Part shown: one piece after another, positions 52,596 through 61,932 of the stretch | How the letters are laid out: every line of letters begins with the position of its first letter | Numbering within the stretch: position 1 is the first letter of the stretch | Program-made: the position numbers and the translations under genes | The notes under the pieces: model-generated | What the model saw: only the letters and a program-made list of their open reading frames with translations | Told to the model about the DNA's origin: nothing | Databases searched by the model: none | From: an uncultured Pelagibacteraceae bacterium | Lineage (GTDB): Bacteria > Pseudomonadota > Alphaproteobacteria > Pelagibacterales > Pelagibacteraceae | Direction: 5' to 3' | Assembly: GCA_902520335.1 (NCBI GenBank) | Contig: CABYNS010000001.1 | Span: 159,604 to 223,603, forward strand | Length of the DNA stretch: 64,000 nt

Positions 52596-52674
52596 AAAAA
52601 TTATAAAAAGTTTTCTATCTATACTTGTATGAATTTATTCTAGGAATATAGAAGTATATAATTAGTATTTTTTT

Positions 52675-53841
52675 ATGAGCTATTTAGTAAAAAACTATAA
52701 CAGAAAAAAAATTTCCTTTAAGTATGGAAAAGGAAGTTATTTATATTCAAATAAAAATGTAAAGTTTTTAGATTTTGTTCAAGGTATAGCTGTAAATTCT
52801 TTGGGTCATTCACATCCGCAACTTGTCAAAACAATAAATAAACAATCAAAAAAGCTTTGGCATGTTTCAAATGCTTTTCAAATTCCAGAGGGAGAAAAAT
52901 TAGCGAAAAAACTTTGCCAAAAAACATTTGCAGATTTTGTAATGTTTCAAAATAGTGGAGCTGAGGCTACAGAAGCAGCAATAAAAGTAGCTAGAAGATA
53001 TTTTTACTCTATTGGACAACCAAATAAAAATAGAATTTTATGTGTAAAAAACTCATTTCATGGGAGAACTTTAGCCACAATTTATGCTAGTGGATCTAAA
53101 AAAATGACTGAAGGATTTGGTCCGAAAATAACAGGATTTGATCATTTTAGATTTGGAGATCACAAATCGCTCAAAAAAAAAATTACAAAAAAAACTGCAG
53201 CCATAATGGTTGAACCTATCATGGGCGAAGGAGGTATTAAGGTAATACCAGACTGGTGTTTAAAGGAATTAAGAAAATTGTGTAATAAGAAAAAAATATT
53301 ATTGATTTTAGATGAAGTTCAGTGTGGTGTCTCAAGAACAGGTAGTTTTTTTTCATTTGAAAAGTCAAAGATTAAACCTGATATTGTCCCAATTGCAAAG
53401 GGAATAGGTGGCGGATTTCCACTAGGTGCTGTTTTAATGAGTAAAAAAGTTGCCTCTGGAATGGTACCTGGAACTCATGGCTCCACTTTTGGTGGTAATC
53501 CTCTTGCTATGGCTGTTGGGAACGCAGTAATGGATTTGGTTTCAAGTAAAAAATTTTTAAAAAATATCAAAAATTTATCAAAATATTTTCTACTTGAATT
53601 AAAAAACATTAAAGAGTCATATCCGCATATAATTAAAAGTATAAGAGGAAGAGGTTTTTTAATAGGTATTCAACTACATAAAGATCAAACAATTTTTATT
53701 AAAAAACTCATGGAAAATCATTTGCTTACTATTAGAGCTTCAGAAAATGTTATTCGTATACTTCCCCCGTTAAATGTAAAAAAAAATGAATTAGATCTTG
53801 CATTAAAGATCATTAATAAAGTTTGTAAAGAACTTAATTAG
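52675..53841 (+). CDS. argD: Acetylornithine aminotransferase
   Basis: FVMFQNSGAEATEAAIKVARRYF, ILDEVQCGVSRTGSFFSFE, PIAKGIGGGFPLGAVL, GTHGSTFGGNPLAMAV. Confidence 0.94.
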   Translation: MSYLVKNYNRKKISFKYGKGSYLYSNKNVKFLDFVQGIAVNSLGHSHPQLVKTINKQSKKLWHVSNAFQIPEGEKLAKKLCQKTFADFVMFQNSGAEATEAAIKVARRYFYSIGQPNKNRILCVKNSFHGRTLATIYASGSKKMTEGFGPKITGFDHFRFGDHKSLKKKITKKTAAIMVEPIMGEGGIKVIPDWCLKELRKLCNKKKILLILDEVQCGVSRTGSFFSFEKSKIKPDIVPIAKGIGGGFPLGAVLMSKKVASGMVPGTHGSTFGGNPLAMAVGNAVMDLVSSKKFLKNIKNLSKYFLLELKNIKESYPHIIKSIRGRGFLIGIQLHKDQTIFIKKLMENHLLTIRASENVIRILPPLNVKKNELDLALKIINKVCKELN

Positions 53842-53842
53842 A

Positions 53843-54772
53843 ATGAAAAATTTTATAAACTTAAAAGATATTCCGGTAAGTGACTTAAAAAAAATCCTTA
53901 TTGATGCAAAAAGACGAAAAAAACTGAGAAAAAAATTAGATAATCTTCAGATTGACAAAGGGGCACCGTTAAAAGGAAAGTTATTAATACAAATGTTTGA
54001 AAAATCTAGCCTGAGAACTAGATTGAGTTTTTATTTAGCAATTAAGCAACTGGGTGGTAGCACTTTAACACTTAGACCAGATGAACTTCATTTGTCAAAG
54101 GGTGGAGAAAGCATTCAAGACACAGCGAAAATTTTATCTAATTTTGGAAACGCTTTTATGCTTAGAACCGATAGTGATGAAAAATTAGAGGAATTTAAAA
54201 AATATATATCTATACCTATTATAAATGGCCTAAGCCCTAGTTCCCATCCTACCCAAATTTTATCAGATATTTTTACTGTGGAGGAAATTAAAAAAAAAAC
54301 AATATCAACCTTGAATATTACTTGGATAGGTGACTCTAATAATGTTTTAAATTCCTTAATTGCTGCCTCAATAAAGTTTTCATTCAAACTGAGTATTGGA
54401 TGTCCAAATAAATATAAACCAAGTAAAAAAATAATTAGATATATTGAAGATAATAAAAATAAAATCCACTTTTTTAATGATGCAAAGAAAGCAGCAAAAG
54501 GAGCAGATGTTATTTTTTCGGATAAAGTAATTTCTATGAATGATAAAGTGAATAAATTAAAAAAATTGAATCAATTTCAAAAATTTAAGATAAATAAAAA
54601 ATTAATGAGCTTTGCAAAAAAAGATTGCATTTTTCTTCATTGCTTACCTAGAGGTAAAGAGGTAGATGATAATGTTTTCTTGAGCAAACAATCAAAAGTA
54701 TGGCAACAAGCTCTTAACAGGGTCCATGTTCAAAAATCTATATTACTTTATTGTTTTGGAAAATTAAGGTAA
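53843..54772 (+). CDS. argF: Ornithine carbamoyltransferase
   Basis: FEKSSLRTRLSFYLAIKQLGG, HPTQILSDIFT, LHCLPRGKEVDDNVF. Confidence 0.93.
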   Translation: MKNFINLKDIPVSDLKKILIDAKRRKKLRKKLDNLQIDKGAPLKGKLLIQMFEKSSLRTRLSFYLAIKQLGGSTLTLRPDELHLSKGGESIQDTAKILSNFGNAFMLRTDSDEKLEEFKKYISIPIINGLSPSSHPTQILSDIFTVEEIKKKTISTLNITWIGDSNNVLNSLIAASIKFSFKLSIGCPNKYKPSKKIIRYIEDNKNKIHFFNDAKKAAKGADVIFSDKVISMNDKVNKLKKLNQFQKFKINKKLMSFAKKDCIFLHCLPRGKEVDDNVFLSKQSKVWQQALNRVHVQKSILLYCFGKLR

Positions 54773-55306
54773 TGGCAATGGATTATCTGAATTTTGATTC
54801 AAGTACAAAATAACAGAGGCTCTATCTTTTTCTTTTCTTAACCCAGCGAAAGCCATTTTTGTTCCTTTAATCCATTTAGCTGGTTTAACTAGGTACCCGT
54901 TAAGTTCTTCAAAAGTCCAGGCTTTTCCGTAGGCTGCAAGAGCTTTAGAATATTTATAATCACTTACAGCACCCACATCTCTACCAACGACATTATACAA
55001 TGCTGGACCAATATTATTTTTTCCACCTTTTACAATAGAGTGACATGCAGCACATTTTTTAAAAACCTTTTCTCCAGTGGCAATATCTCCCATAGCGATT
55101 AGTGTGGCGATATCAATCTTATCTTCGGTTGCTTGTGAACTTGTTTCCGAACTTGCAACAGTAGTCTGCCCTACCTCAACTGAGTAACTAGGTGTTTCAG
55201 GCTTTTCAACATGAAAGATAACATTTGAAAGCTTTCCAATACCTATTATTAGAAGTGCTACCATTAATATTGCAGCTATTATTTTATTTAGCTCGAAAGA
55301 ATCCAT
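54764..55306 (-). CDS. Membrane-anchored class I c-type cytochrome (CycM-like)
   Basis: N-terminal TM; GEKVFKKCAACHSIVKGGKNNIGPALYNVVGRDVG; C-terminal KGTKMAF. Confidence 0.92.
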   Translation of the reverse strand: MDSFELNKIIAAILMVALLIIGIGKLSNVIFHVEKPETPSYSVEVGQTTVASSETSSQATEDKIDIATLIAMGDIATGEKVFKKCAACHSIVKGGKNNIGPALYNVVGRDVGAVSDYKYSKALAAYGKAWTFEELNGYLVKPAKWIKGTKMAFAGLRKEKDRASVILYLNQNSDNPLPLP

Positions 55307-55412
55307 TTCTTAAAATTATTTTGAACATATAGCACTATAAATATAAAATTGCTTATATTTTTAATGTACATTTTTGCCTCTATTTATATTGTAATGAAAA
55401 ATAGAAAGAAAA

Positions 55413-56147
55413 ATGAAGACATTAGTTATAATTCCTTCTAGGTTATCAGCATCAAGATTACCTGGCAAACCTTTGCTGAAAATTAATGGATTATCTATTA
55501 TTTCTCATGTTTACAAAACTGCTCTACAGGCTGATATTGGAGAGGTATTTGTTGCTGCAGAAGATCAAGAAATTGTAGAAGATGTAAGAAAGAATGGTGG
55601 AGAAGCAATCCTAACAAGTAATAATCATAAATCAGGAACTGATAGAATTTACGAAGCATTGGTTAAGCTAGGTAGAAAAGATGCAGAATTAGTGATGAAT
55701 CTACAGGGAGACGAACCATTGATGAATGTTGAGGATATTCAAAATTTAAATAGCAACATGATCAAGACCGAGCGTGATTTAGGAACCTTGGCAGCAAAAA
55801 TCAATGATAAAAAAATTTTTGAAAATCATAATATTGTTAAAGTAATTACGGAAGAAAGTTTAGATCATTCAAAATTCCCTCGAGCATTAAATTTTATGAG
55901 AAAATTAGACAATGAAAATAGTCAGACTTATCATCATTTAGGAATTTACTGTTATAATGTAGAAATCTTGAAAAAATTTATTTCTTTCAAACAGTCTCAA
56001 AATGAAATTCAAAATAGATTAGAGCAGTTAAGAGCATTAGATAATAATATAAATATTAACGTAGCTCTTGCAAAATCATCACCAATTGGAGTAGATACTG
56101 AAGAGGATTTTATGGCTATAAAAAAAATTATGGAATATAAGTCTTAA
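55413..56147 (+). CDS. kdsB: 3-deoxy-manno-octulosonate cytidylyltransferase
   Basis: VIIPSRLSASRLPGKPLLKINGLSIISHV, VMNLQGDEPLM, GVDTEEDF. Confidence 0.95.
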   Translation: MKTLVIIPSRLSASRLPGKPLLKINGLSIISHVYKTALQADIGEVFVAAEDQEIVEDVRKNGGEAILTSNNHKSGTDRIYEALVKLGRKDAELVMNLQGDEPLMNVEDIQNLNSNMIKTERDLGTLAAKINDKKIFENHNIVKVITEESLDHSKFPRALNFMRKLDNENSQTYHHLGIYCYNVEILKKFISFKQSQNEIQNRLEQLRALDNNININVALAKSSPIGVDTEEDFMAIKKIMEYKS

Positions 56148-56983
56148 TGAGTAAAATTTATTTTCAAGGAACTTTTGGGGCTTATTCACACTTAGCCGCT
56201 TTATCTATTGATTCTAAAGCTGAAGTTGTGCCTTGTAAAACTTTTGATGATTGTTTTGTCCAAGCATCAAAAGATACAAATTCAAAAATTATAATTCCAG
56301 AGTCTAATAGAATTACTGGTAACATTGGAATTGAATATTTAATATTCGAATACAGATTAAACATTTATTCAGAGTATTTTCAAAAAATAGAACATAATTT
56401 ATTGGGGATATCTGGAACTAAAGTTTCAGAGATCAAAGATGTTTATTCTCATGCCCAAGCACTTTCACAATGTTCAAAATTTATAAAATCTAATAATCTC
56501 ACTGAACATGTAAGAGCTGACACGGCTGGATCTGCAGAGATGGTTTCAATAAGCAAAGATAAATCTAAAGGTGCAATAGCCTCTTCATTAAGTGCTAAAA
56601 CATATAATTTAGAAATTATAAAAAATAATATTGAGAATGAGAAAGGAAATTTAACAAGATTTCTTGTTATGGGTAAAAAAATATTACAACCTGAATTTAG
56701 TGGAAAAAAATATATTACTTCTTTTTTATTTAAATTAAAAAGTAAACCTGCAGCCCTGTATCAATCTTTAGGTGGGTTTGCTATTAATGGAGTAAATCTA
56801 ACAAAGTTGCAGAGTTATCCTGAAAAAAATTCTTTCGACTCTTTTTTCTTTTTATGTGATTTAGATGGTCATATTGAAGAGCCAAGAGTACAAAAATCAC
56901 TTGAAGATTTAGGATTACATTGCCAAGATTTTCACGTTCTAGGTGTTTTTGAAGCTGACAAACAGAGAGAAATAAATAAATAA
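56147..56983 (+). CDS. pheA: Prephenate dehydratase
   Basis: YFQGTFGAYSHLAAL, IIPESNRITGNI, VYSHAQALSQC, GNLTRFLVMG, C-terminal ACT domain. Confidence 0.92.
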   Translation: MSKIYFQGTFGAYSHLAALSIDSKAEVVPCKTFDDCFVQASKDTNSKIIIPESNRITGNIGIEYLIFEYRLNIYSEYFQKIEHNLLGISGTKVSEIKDVYSHAQALSQCSKFIKSNNLTEHVRADTAGSAEMVSISKDKSKGAIASSLSAKTYNLEIIKNNIENEKGNLTRFLVMGKKILQPEFSGKKYITSFLFKLKSKPAALYQSLGGFAINGVNLTKLQSYPEKNSFDSFFFLCDLDGHIEEPRVQKSLEDLGLHCQDFHVLGVFEADKQREINK

Positions 56984-56989
56984 CTTTTC

Positions 56990-57019
56990 TTGTAGATAAG
57001 AAATTATTACTGTTATAAT
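56990..57019 (+). promoter_or_regulatory. Putative promoter of SRP RNA
   Basis: TTGTAG, 18-nt spacer, TATAAT; 6 nt before the RNA 5' stem. Confidence 0.55.
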
Positions 57020-57025
57020 AGTTTT

Positions 57026-57109
57026 GGAGGCTAGAGGTGGATGCTGCTTGAACCCGACCAGATCTTAACGGAAGCAGTCGTAAAGACAGTTTTTCAGGTT
57101 CTAGTCTCC
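57026..57109 (+). ncRNA. ffs: Signal recognition particle RNA (4.5S)
   Basis: Closing stem GGAGGCTAGA/TCTAGTCTCC and GGATGCTGCTTGAACCCGACCAG...ACGGAAGCAGTC domain; upstream of dnaX. Confidence 0.88.
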
Positions 57110-57117
57110 TCGTAAAT

Positions 57118-58761
57118 ATGAGCAACGATACAAAAGTATTAGCACTTAAATATAGACCACAAAATTTTGATGATCTTATTGGTCAAGATGTAGTTGCAGA
57201 AACTATAACAAATTCAATAGTGGCTAATAAAGTTCCTAATGCATATTTGTTCACTGGAATTAGAGGAGTTGGAAAAACCACTATAGCAAGAATAGTTGCT
57301 AAAGCACTTAATTGTAAAAATGAAGTTCAAAAAAATTGTCAAAATAAATGTGATAATTGTCAGGCGATAACTAATTCTAATCACATTGATGTTTTAGAAA
57401 TGGATGCTGCGAGCAGAACTGGTGTAGACGATGTTAGAGAATTAATAGAGTTTTCTAGATATGGACCAACTTCATCAAAGTATAAAATTTTTATAATTGA
57501 TGAGGTTCATATGTTGAGCAAACAAGCATTTAATGCCCTTTTAAAAACTTTAGAAGAACCACCAGAATATCTGAAGTTTATTTTTGCAACAACTGAAATA
57601 AAAAAGATTCCAGTTACAGTTATATCAAGATGTCAGAGATTTGATTTATCAAGAATTAAATCGTCTGAATTATTCAATTATATCAAAAATATTAAAGATA
57701 AAGAGGGAGGCAAAATCACTGATGATGCATTAAAATTAATAGTAAAAATTTCAGAAGGTTCAGTAAGAGATGCACTATCCTTATTAGATAGAGCATTGTT
57801 AACTTTAGACTCTAAAACTGAATTAGATTTAAAAACAGCACAAAAAATTTTTGGTTTTTTTGATAAATCACAATTAATCGATTTATTTGAATTTATTCTT
57901 AAAGGAGATGAGTTTAAAGTTATAGAGATTTATAGAAAAATTTATGACCAAGGTGTTGAGCCAAAAATCTTTATTAATGATTTCTTAGAATTACTTTATT
58001 ACTTTAAAAATATTAAGTCATTAACATTAGAAAGCACAAATTTCTCATTAAACGACCAAGAATTTCAAAAGATCAAAGATTTAAATAAAAATCTTGATCC
58101 GAGCGTATTGATTTTATTTTGGCAATTTACAATATCGACTCTTGATGAACTCGCTATAGTTTCAAATCAACATTTATCAATGGAGATGTTTTTGTTAAGG
58201 CTGATATATTTAAGTTCGATAAAATTGGAGAAAAATACAGATATAAATTCTTTAAGCGAAAATCCAGTTATAGATAAAGAAATTAATGATCAATCAAAAC
58301 CAATAAATCAAATTAAGAATATTTATCAAGAAGAAAAAAGTAAACCAGAAATTCATAAAGAAATTAAATCTGAAAAAAAAATATTTATTAATAGCTTGGA
58401 AAAGTTAATACAGACTTGTGTTGATAAAAAAGAAATTAAACTTAAGTATGAATTGGAAAAAAACGTTAATCTTGTAAAATTTGAAAAAAATATAATTGAG
58501 ATATCTTTTAATGAAAATTTAGATAAAAATTTTGTTAAAGAACTTTCCTCAAAACTTTTTGAATGGACAGGTGAGAGATGGATGATTTCATTTAGTCAAT
58601 TAAAAGGTGAAGTTTCAATGAAAGAAAAAAGACAAGAAATAAAGAAATCTTTAATAGAAGAAACAAAAAGTTCAAAAACTTATAAAGATGTATTAAAAAA
58701 TTTTCCTGACGCAGAATTAATTGATGTTAATTTAAATAAAGAAGATGAGCCTCATGACTGA
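57118..58761 (+). CDS. dnaX: DNA polymerase III subunit gamma/tau
   Basis: KYRPQNFDDLIGQDVV, FTGIRGVGKTTIARIVAKALNC, zinc CxxC motif, DEVHMLSKQAFNALLKTLEEPPE. Confidence 0.96.
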   Translation: MSNDTKVLALKYRPQNFDDLIGQDVVAETITNSIVANKVPNAYLFTGIRGVGKTTIARIVAKALNCKNEVQKNCQNKCDNCQAITNSNHIDVLEMDAASRTGVDDVRELIEFSRYGPTSSKYKIFIIDEVHMLSKQAFNALLKTLEEPPEYLKFIFATTEIKKIPVTVISRCQRFDLSRIKSSELFNYIKNIKDKEGGKITDDALKLIVKISEGSVRDALSLLDRALLTLDSKTELDLKTAQKIFGFFDKSQLIDLFEFILKGDEFKVIEIYRKIYDQGVEPKIFINDFLELLYYFKNIKSLTLESTNFSLNDQEFQKIKDLNKNLDPSVLILFWQFTISTLDELAIVSNQHLSMEMFLLRLIYLSSIKLEKNTDINSLSENPVIDKEINDQSKPINQIKNIYQEEKSKPEIHKEIKSEKKIFINSLEKLIQTCVDKKEIKLKYELEKNVNLVKFEKNIIEISFNENLDKNFVKELSSKLFEWTGERWMISFSQLKGEVSMKEKRQEIKKSLIEETKSSKTYKDVLKNFPDAELIDVNLNKEDEPHD

Positions 58762-59071
58762 TTTTTCAAAAATTTTAGATAAAGCAAAAGAACTTGAGTC
58801 TAAAATGAAAGAAAGTCAAAAAAAAATTAAGGAAATAAGAGTTGAGGGAGTTTCAGGTTCAAATTCAGTAAAAGTAATTCTTGATGGAGAGGGAGAGATG
58901 CAATCAATCAAATTATCAGAGGAAATCATGAAAGAAGATAAAACTATAATAGAAGATTTAATAGTTGCTGCTCACAATAGCGCTAAGTCACAACTAAAAA
59001 CAAAAACAGCTGAAGAAATTTCAAAAGCAACAGGTGGACTTGGGATACCTGGATTTAAGTGGCCACTATAG
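58754..59071 (+). CDS. YbaB/EbfC family nucleoid-associated protein
   Basis: Coiled N-terminus, DGEGEMQSIKLSEEI, KATGGLGIPGFKWPL; between dnaX and recR. Confidence 0.9.
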   Translation: MTDFSKILDKAKELESKMKESQKKIKEIRVEGVSGSNSVKVILDGEGEMQSIKLSEEIMKEDKTIIEDLIVAAHNSAKSQLKTKTAEEISKATGGLGIPGFKWPL

Positions 59072-59074
59072 TAA

Positions 59075-59686
59075 ATGCAAAATATCTCAGAGATAGAAGA
59101 ACTTATTAAGTTGATATCAAAATTACCAGGTCTAGGACCTAAATCAGCAAAAAGAATTGTTTTAAAATTAGTAAATAACAGAAATGAGCTTGTAAAGCCA
59201 TTGGCGAATACGTTGGCTCAAGTTTATAAAAACGTTGTGAGATGTAATTTATGTGGCACCTTAAAGTCTAATTTAGCCGGGTGTTCAAATTGTGAAAATA
59301 CAAAAAATAAATTTACAAAAATTTGTGTAGTTGAAGATATTGCTGATCAGTGGTCGATAGAAAATTCAAATATTTTTCAGGGTTATTTTCATATTTTAGG
59401 TGGAACGATTTCATCTGCTGGTAATAAAAAAGAAGATTTATTAATCAATTCTTTGATTGAAAGAGTAAAGAAAGAAAAAATTGATGAAGTTATTTTAGCA
59501 ACTAGTGCAACAGTAGAAGGACAAACAACGGCATTTTATATACAAGATAGTTTAAAAGATACAAATGCTAAGATTACAAAATTAGCGCAAGGTCTGCCAG
59601 TTGGTGGTGAAATAGAGAGTCTTGATGATGGTACTTTGCTTTCTGCTTTTAAAAATAGATCTAAATTAAACTCTAATTCAAGTTAA
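59075..59686 (+). CDS. recR: Recombination protein RecR
   Basis: LPGLGPKSAKRIVLKLV, zinc finger CNLCG..CSNCEN, Toprim VVEDIADQWSIE, GYFHILGGTIS. Confidence 0.95.
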   Translation: MQNISEIEELIKLISKLPGLGPKSAKRIVLKLVNNRNELVKPLANTLAQVYKNVVRCNLCGTLKSNLAGCSNCENTKNKFTKICVVEDIADQWSIENSNIFQGYFHILGGTISSAGNKKEDLLINSLIERVKKEKIDEVILATSATVEGQTTAFYIQDSLKDTNAKITKLAQGLPVGGEIESLDDGTLLSAFKNRSKLNSNSS

Positions 59687-61834
59687 TTTTTTTTTTAATC
59701 GATTTAAATGTAATAGTGGCTCAGTGTATCCTGAAGGTTGATCTTTTCCTTTTAAAATAAGTTCACATGCAGTTTGAAATGCTATGGACCTATCATAATC
59801 AGTGCTCATTTTAATATAATTTCGATCACTCTCATTTTGTTTGTCCACAATCTTTGCCATTTCTTTCATTATTTCTATGACTTGTATCTTTGTTGTAACA
59901 CCGTGATGTAACCAGTTTGCAATATGTTGAGAAGAAATCCTTAAGGTTGCCCTGTCTTCCATCAACCCAACATTGTTTATGTCTGGTACTTTAGAACAAC
60001 CTATACCTTGATCAATCCATCTTACAACGTAACCAAGTAATGTCTGAGCAGAATTTGAGATTTCTTTATTAATTTCATCAACTGACCAATTCGGTCTGTC
60101 TGCAATAGGAATAGTAAGTAGATCATCGATATTTGCCTTTTCTCTTTTGGCTAATTTTTTTTGAACATCAAAAATATTAATTTCATGATAATGTAAAGCA
60201 TGAAGAGCTGCTGCAGTTGGAGATGGAACCCACGCACAATTTGCTCCCGCTTTAAGATGACCAGTTTTTTGATCTAACATATCTTTCATCTTATCAGGCA
60301 TAGCCCACATTCCTTTACCTATTTGAGCTTTACCTGAAAAGCCACAGGCTAAACCTATATCAACATTGTTATTTTCATAAGCCCCAATCCATTTTGAGGA
60401 TTTCATATCACCCTTTTTAATCATTGGTCCTGCTTCCATTGATGTGTGCATTTCATCACCTGTACGATCAAGGAAACCAGTATTAATAAAGAAAACTCTA
60501 TGTTTTAAGGTTCTGATACACTCCTTAAGATTTGATGAGGTTCTTCTTTCTTCGTCCATAATTCCAATTTTGCAGGTGTATTTTTTTAATTTAAGTATCT
60601 CTTCAACTTTAGTAAAGATTTCATTTGTAAATGCTGTTTCGTCTGGACCATGCATCTTTGGTTTTACAATATATATTGAACCAGTTCTTGAATTTCCTTT
60701 TTTTTTAATATCCTGAAGAGCTGCTGCAGTTGTTATAAAAGCATCCATCAATCCCTCTGGAATTTCACTTCCATCTTTCAATATTATTGAGGGATTAGTC
60801 ATCAAATGACCAACATTCCTAATTAATAAAAGACTTCTACCATGTAATTTTAATCCTTTTCCTTCTTTTGAAATGTAACTTCTGTTTGGATTCAGTTTTC
60901 TCTCTAATGTTTTTCCCTCTTTTACAAACCGTGTGATTAGATCACCCTTCATTAATCCAAGCCAATTTCTATAACAGCTCACTTTATCTTGAGCGTCCAC
61001 TGCTGCAACGCTGTCTTCATTATCACATATTGTTGAAACTGCAGATTCTAATATTATGTCACTTATTCCTGCATGATCCTGCTGAGCACTAAAAGCTCTT
61101 GGATTTTTAAGTATTTCAATATGAAGGTTATTATTTTTTAATATTATTGCGGATGGGTTATCTGCTTCACCTCGATGACCAATAAATTTACTTGCATCTT
61201 TCAAGGTTGTCACATCAATACCTTTTAAAATTTTTAAATCTTTATCCTGAATTGCAATTCCTGTTATTTTTTTCCAGCTAAAATCCTTTAAAGCAAAATA
61301 TTTGTCTAAAAATTCTCTACCATACTTAATTACAATCTCTCCTCGTTCTGGATCATATCTTTCTGAAGTGCTATCTTCAGATGCTTCGATTACATCAGTA
61401 CCATACAAACTATCGTACAAACTCATCCATCTTGCATTAGCAGCATTCAAAGCGTAACGAGCATTCATAATTGGAACAACTAATTGAGGTCCAGCTATTG
61501 TAGCGATCTCTTCGTCAATATCACTTGTTTCAATTTTAAAATCAGGTCCTTCATCTTTTAAATAGCCTATTTCTTTTAAAAATTTTTTGTATTCTTTAAT
61601 TTGAATATCTTTTCCTTTGTTATCAATGTGCCATTTATCAATTTTTTTTTGAAGTGTTTCTCTAAAATCAATCAGTTCTTTATTTTTAGTAGCCAGTTCA
61701 TGAACTACTTTGTCAAAATCTTTCCAGAATTTTTCTGGGGAAATATCAGTGCCATCAAATAATTCATTATTTACGAAATGTAATAATTCTTCTGATACCT
61801 TAAGATTGCTAATAGAATGATATTTTGATGTCAT
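59678..61834 (-). CDS. glcB: Malate synthase G
   Basis: IVKPKMHGPDETAFTNEIF, GIMDEERRTSSNLKECI, FINTGFLDRTGDEMHTSMEAGPM, GANCAWVPSPTAAALHALHYH. Confidence 0.97.
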   Translation of the reverse strand: MTSKYHSISNLKVSEELLHFVNNELFDGTDISPEKFWKDFDKVVHELATKNKELIDFRETLQKKIDKWHIDNKGKDIQIKEYKKFLKEIGYLKDEGPDFKIETSDIDEEIATIAGPQLVVPIMNARYALNAANARWMSLYDSLYGTDVIEASEDSTSERYDPERGEIVIKYGREFLDKYFALKDFSWKKITGIAIQDKDLKILKGIDVTTLKDASKFIGHRGEADNPSAIILKNNNLHIEILKNPRAFSAQQDHAGISDIILESAVSTICDNEDSVAAVDAQDKVSCYRNWLGLMKGDLITRFVKEGKTLERKLNPNRSYISKEGKGLKLHGRSLLLIRNVGHLMTNPSIILKDGSEIPEGLMDAFITTAAALQDIKKKGNSRTGSIYIVKPKMHGPDETAFTNEIFTKVEEILKLKKYTCKIGIMDEERRTSSNLKECIRTLKHRVFFINTGFLDRTGDEMHTSMEAGPMIKKGDMKSSKWIGAYENNNVDIGLACGFSGKAQIGKGMWAMPDKMKDMLDQKTGHLKAGANCAWVPSPTAAALHALHYHEINIFDVQKKLAKREKANIDDLLTIPIADRPNWSVDEINKEISNSAQTLLGYVVRWIDQGIGCSKVPDINNVGLMEDRATLRISSQHIANWLHHGVTTKIQVIEIMKEMAKIVDKQNESDRNYIKMSTDYDRSIAFQTACELILKGKDQPSGYTEPLLHLNRLKKKLT

Positions 61835-61932
61835 GTGGAAATATTTAAACCCTAGTTTGTTTAAGTCAAATACATAATAGTATCATAGACATTTTATTGT
61901 CATTTTCCTTATATAAGTATAATCATATTAAT

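Noticed and set aside
56784-57125. 113-aa minus-strand ORF across the pheA end and the SRP RNA
   Set aside because: Overlaps a conserved coding region and a structured RNA on the opposite strand.
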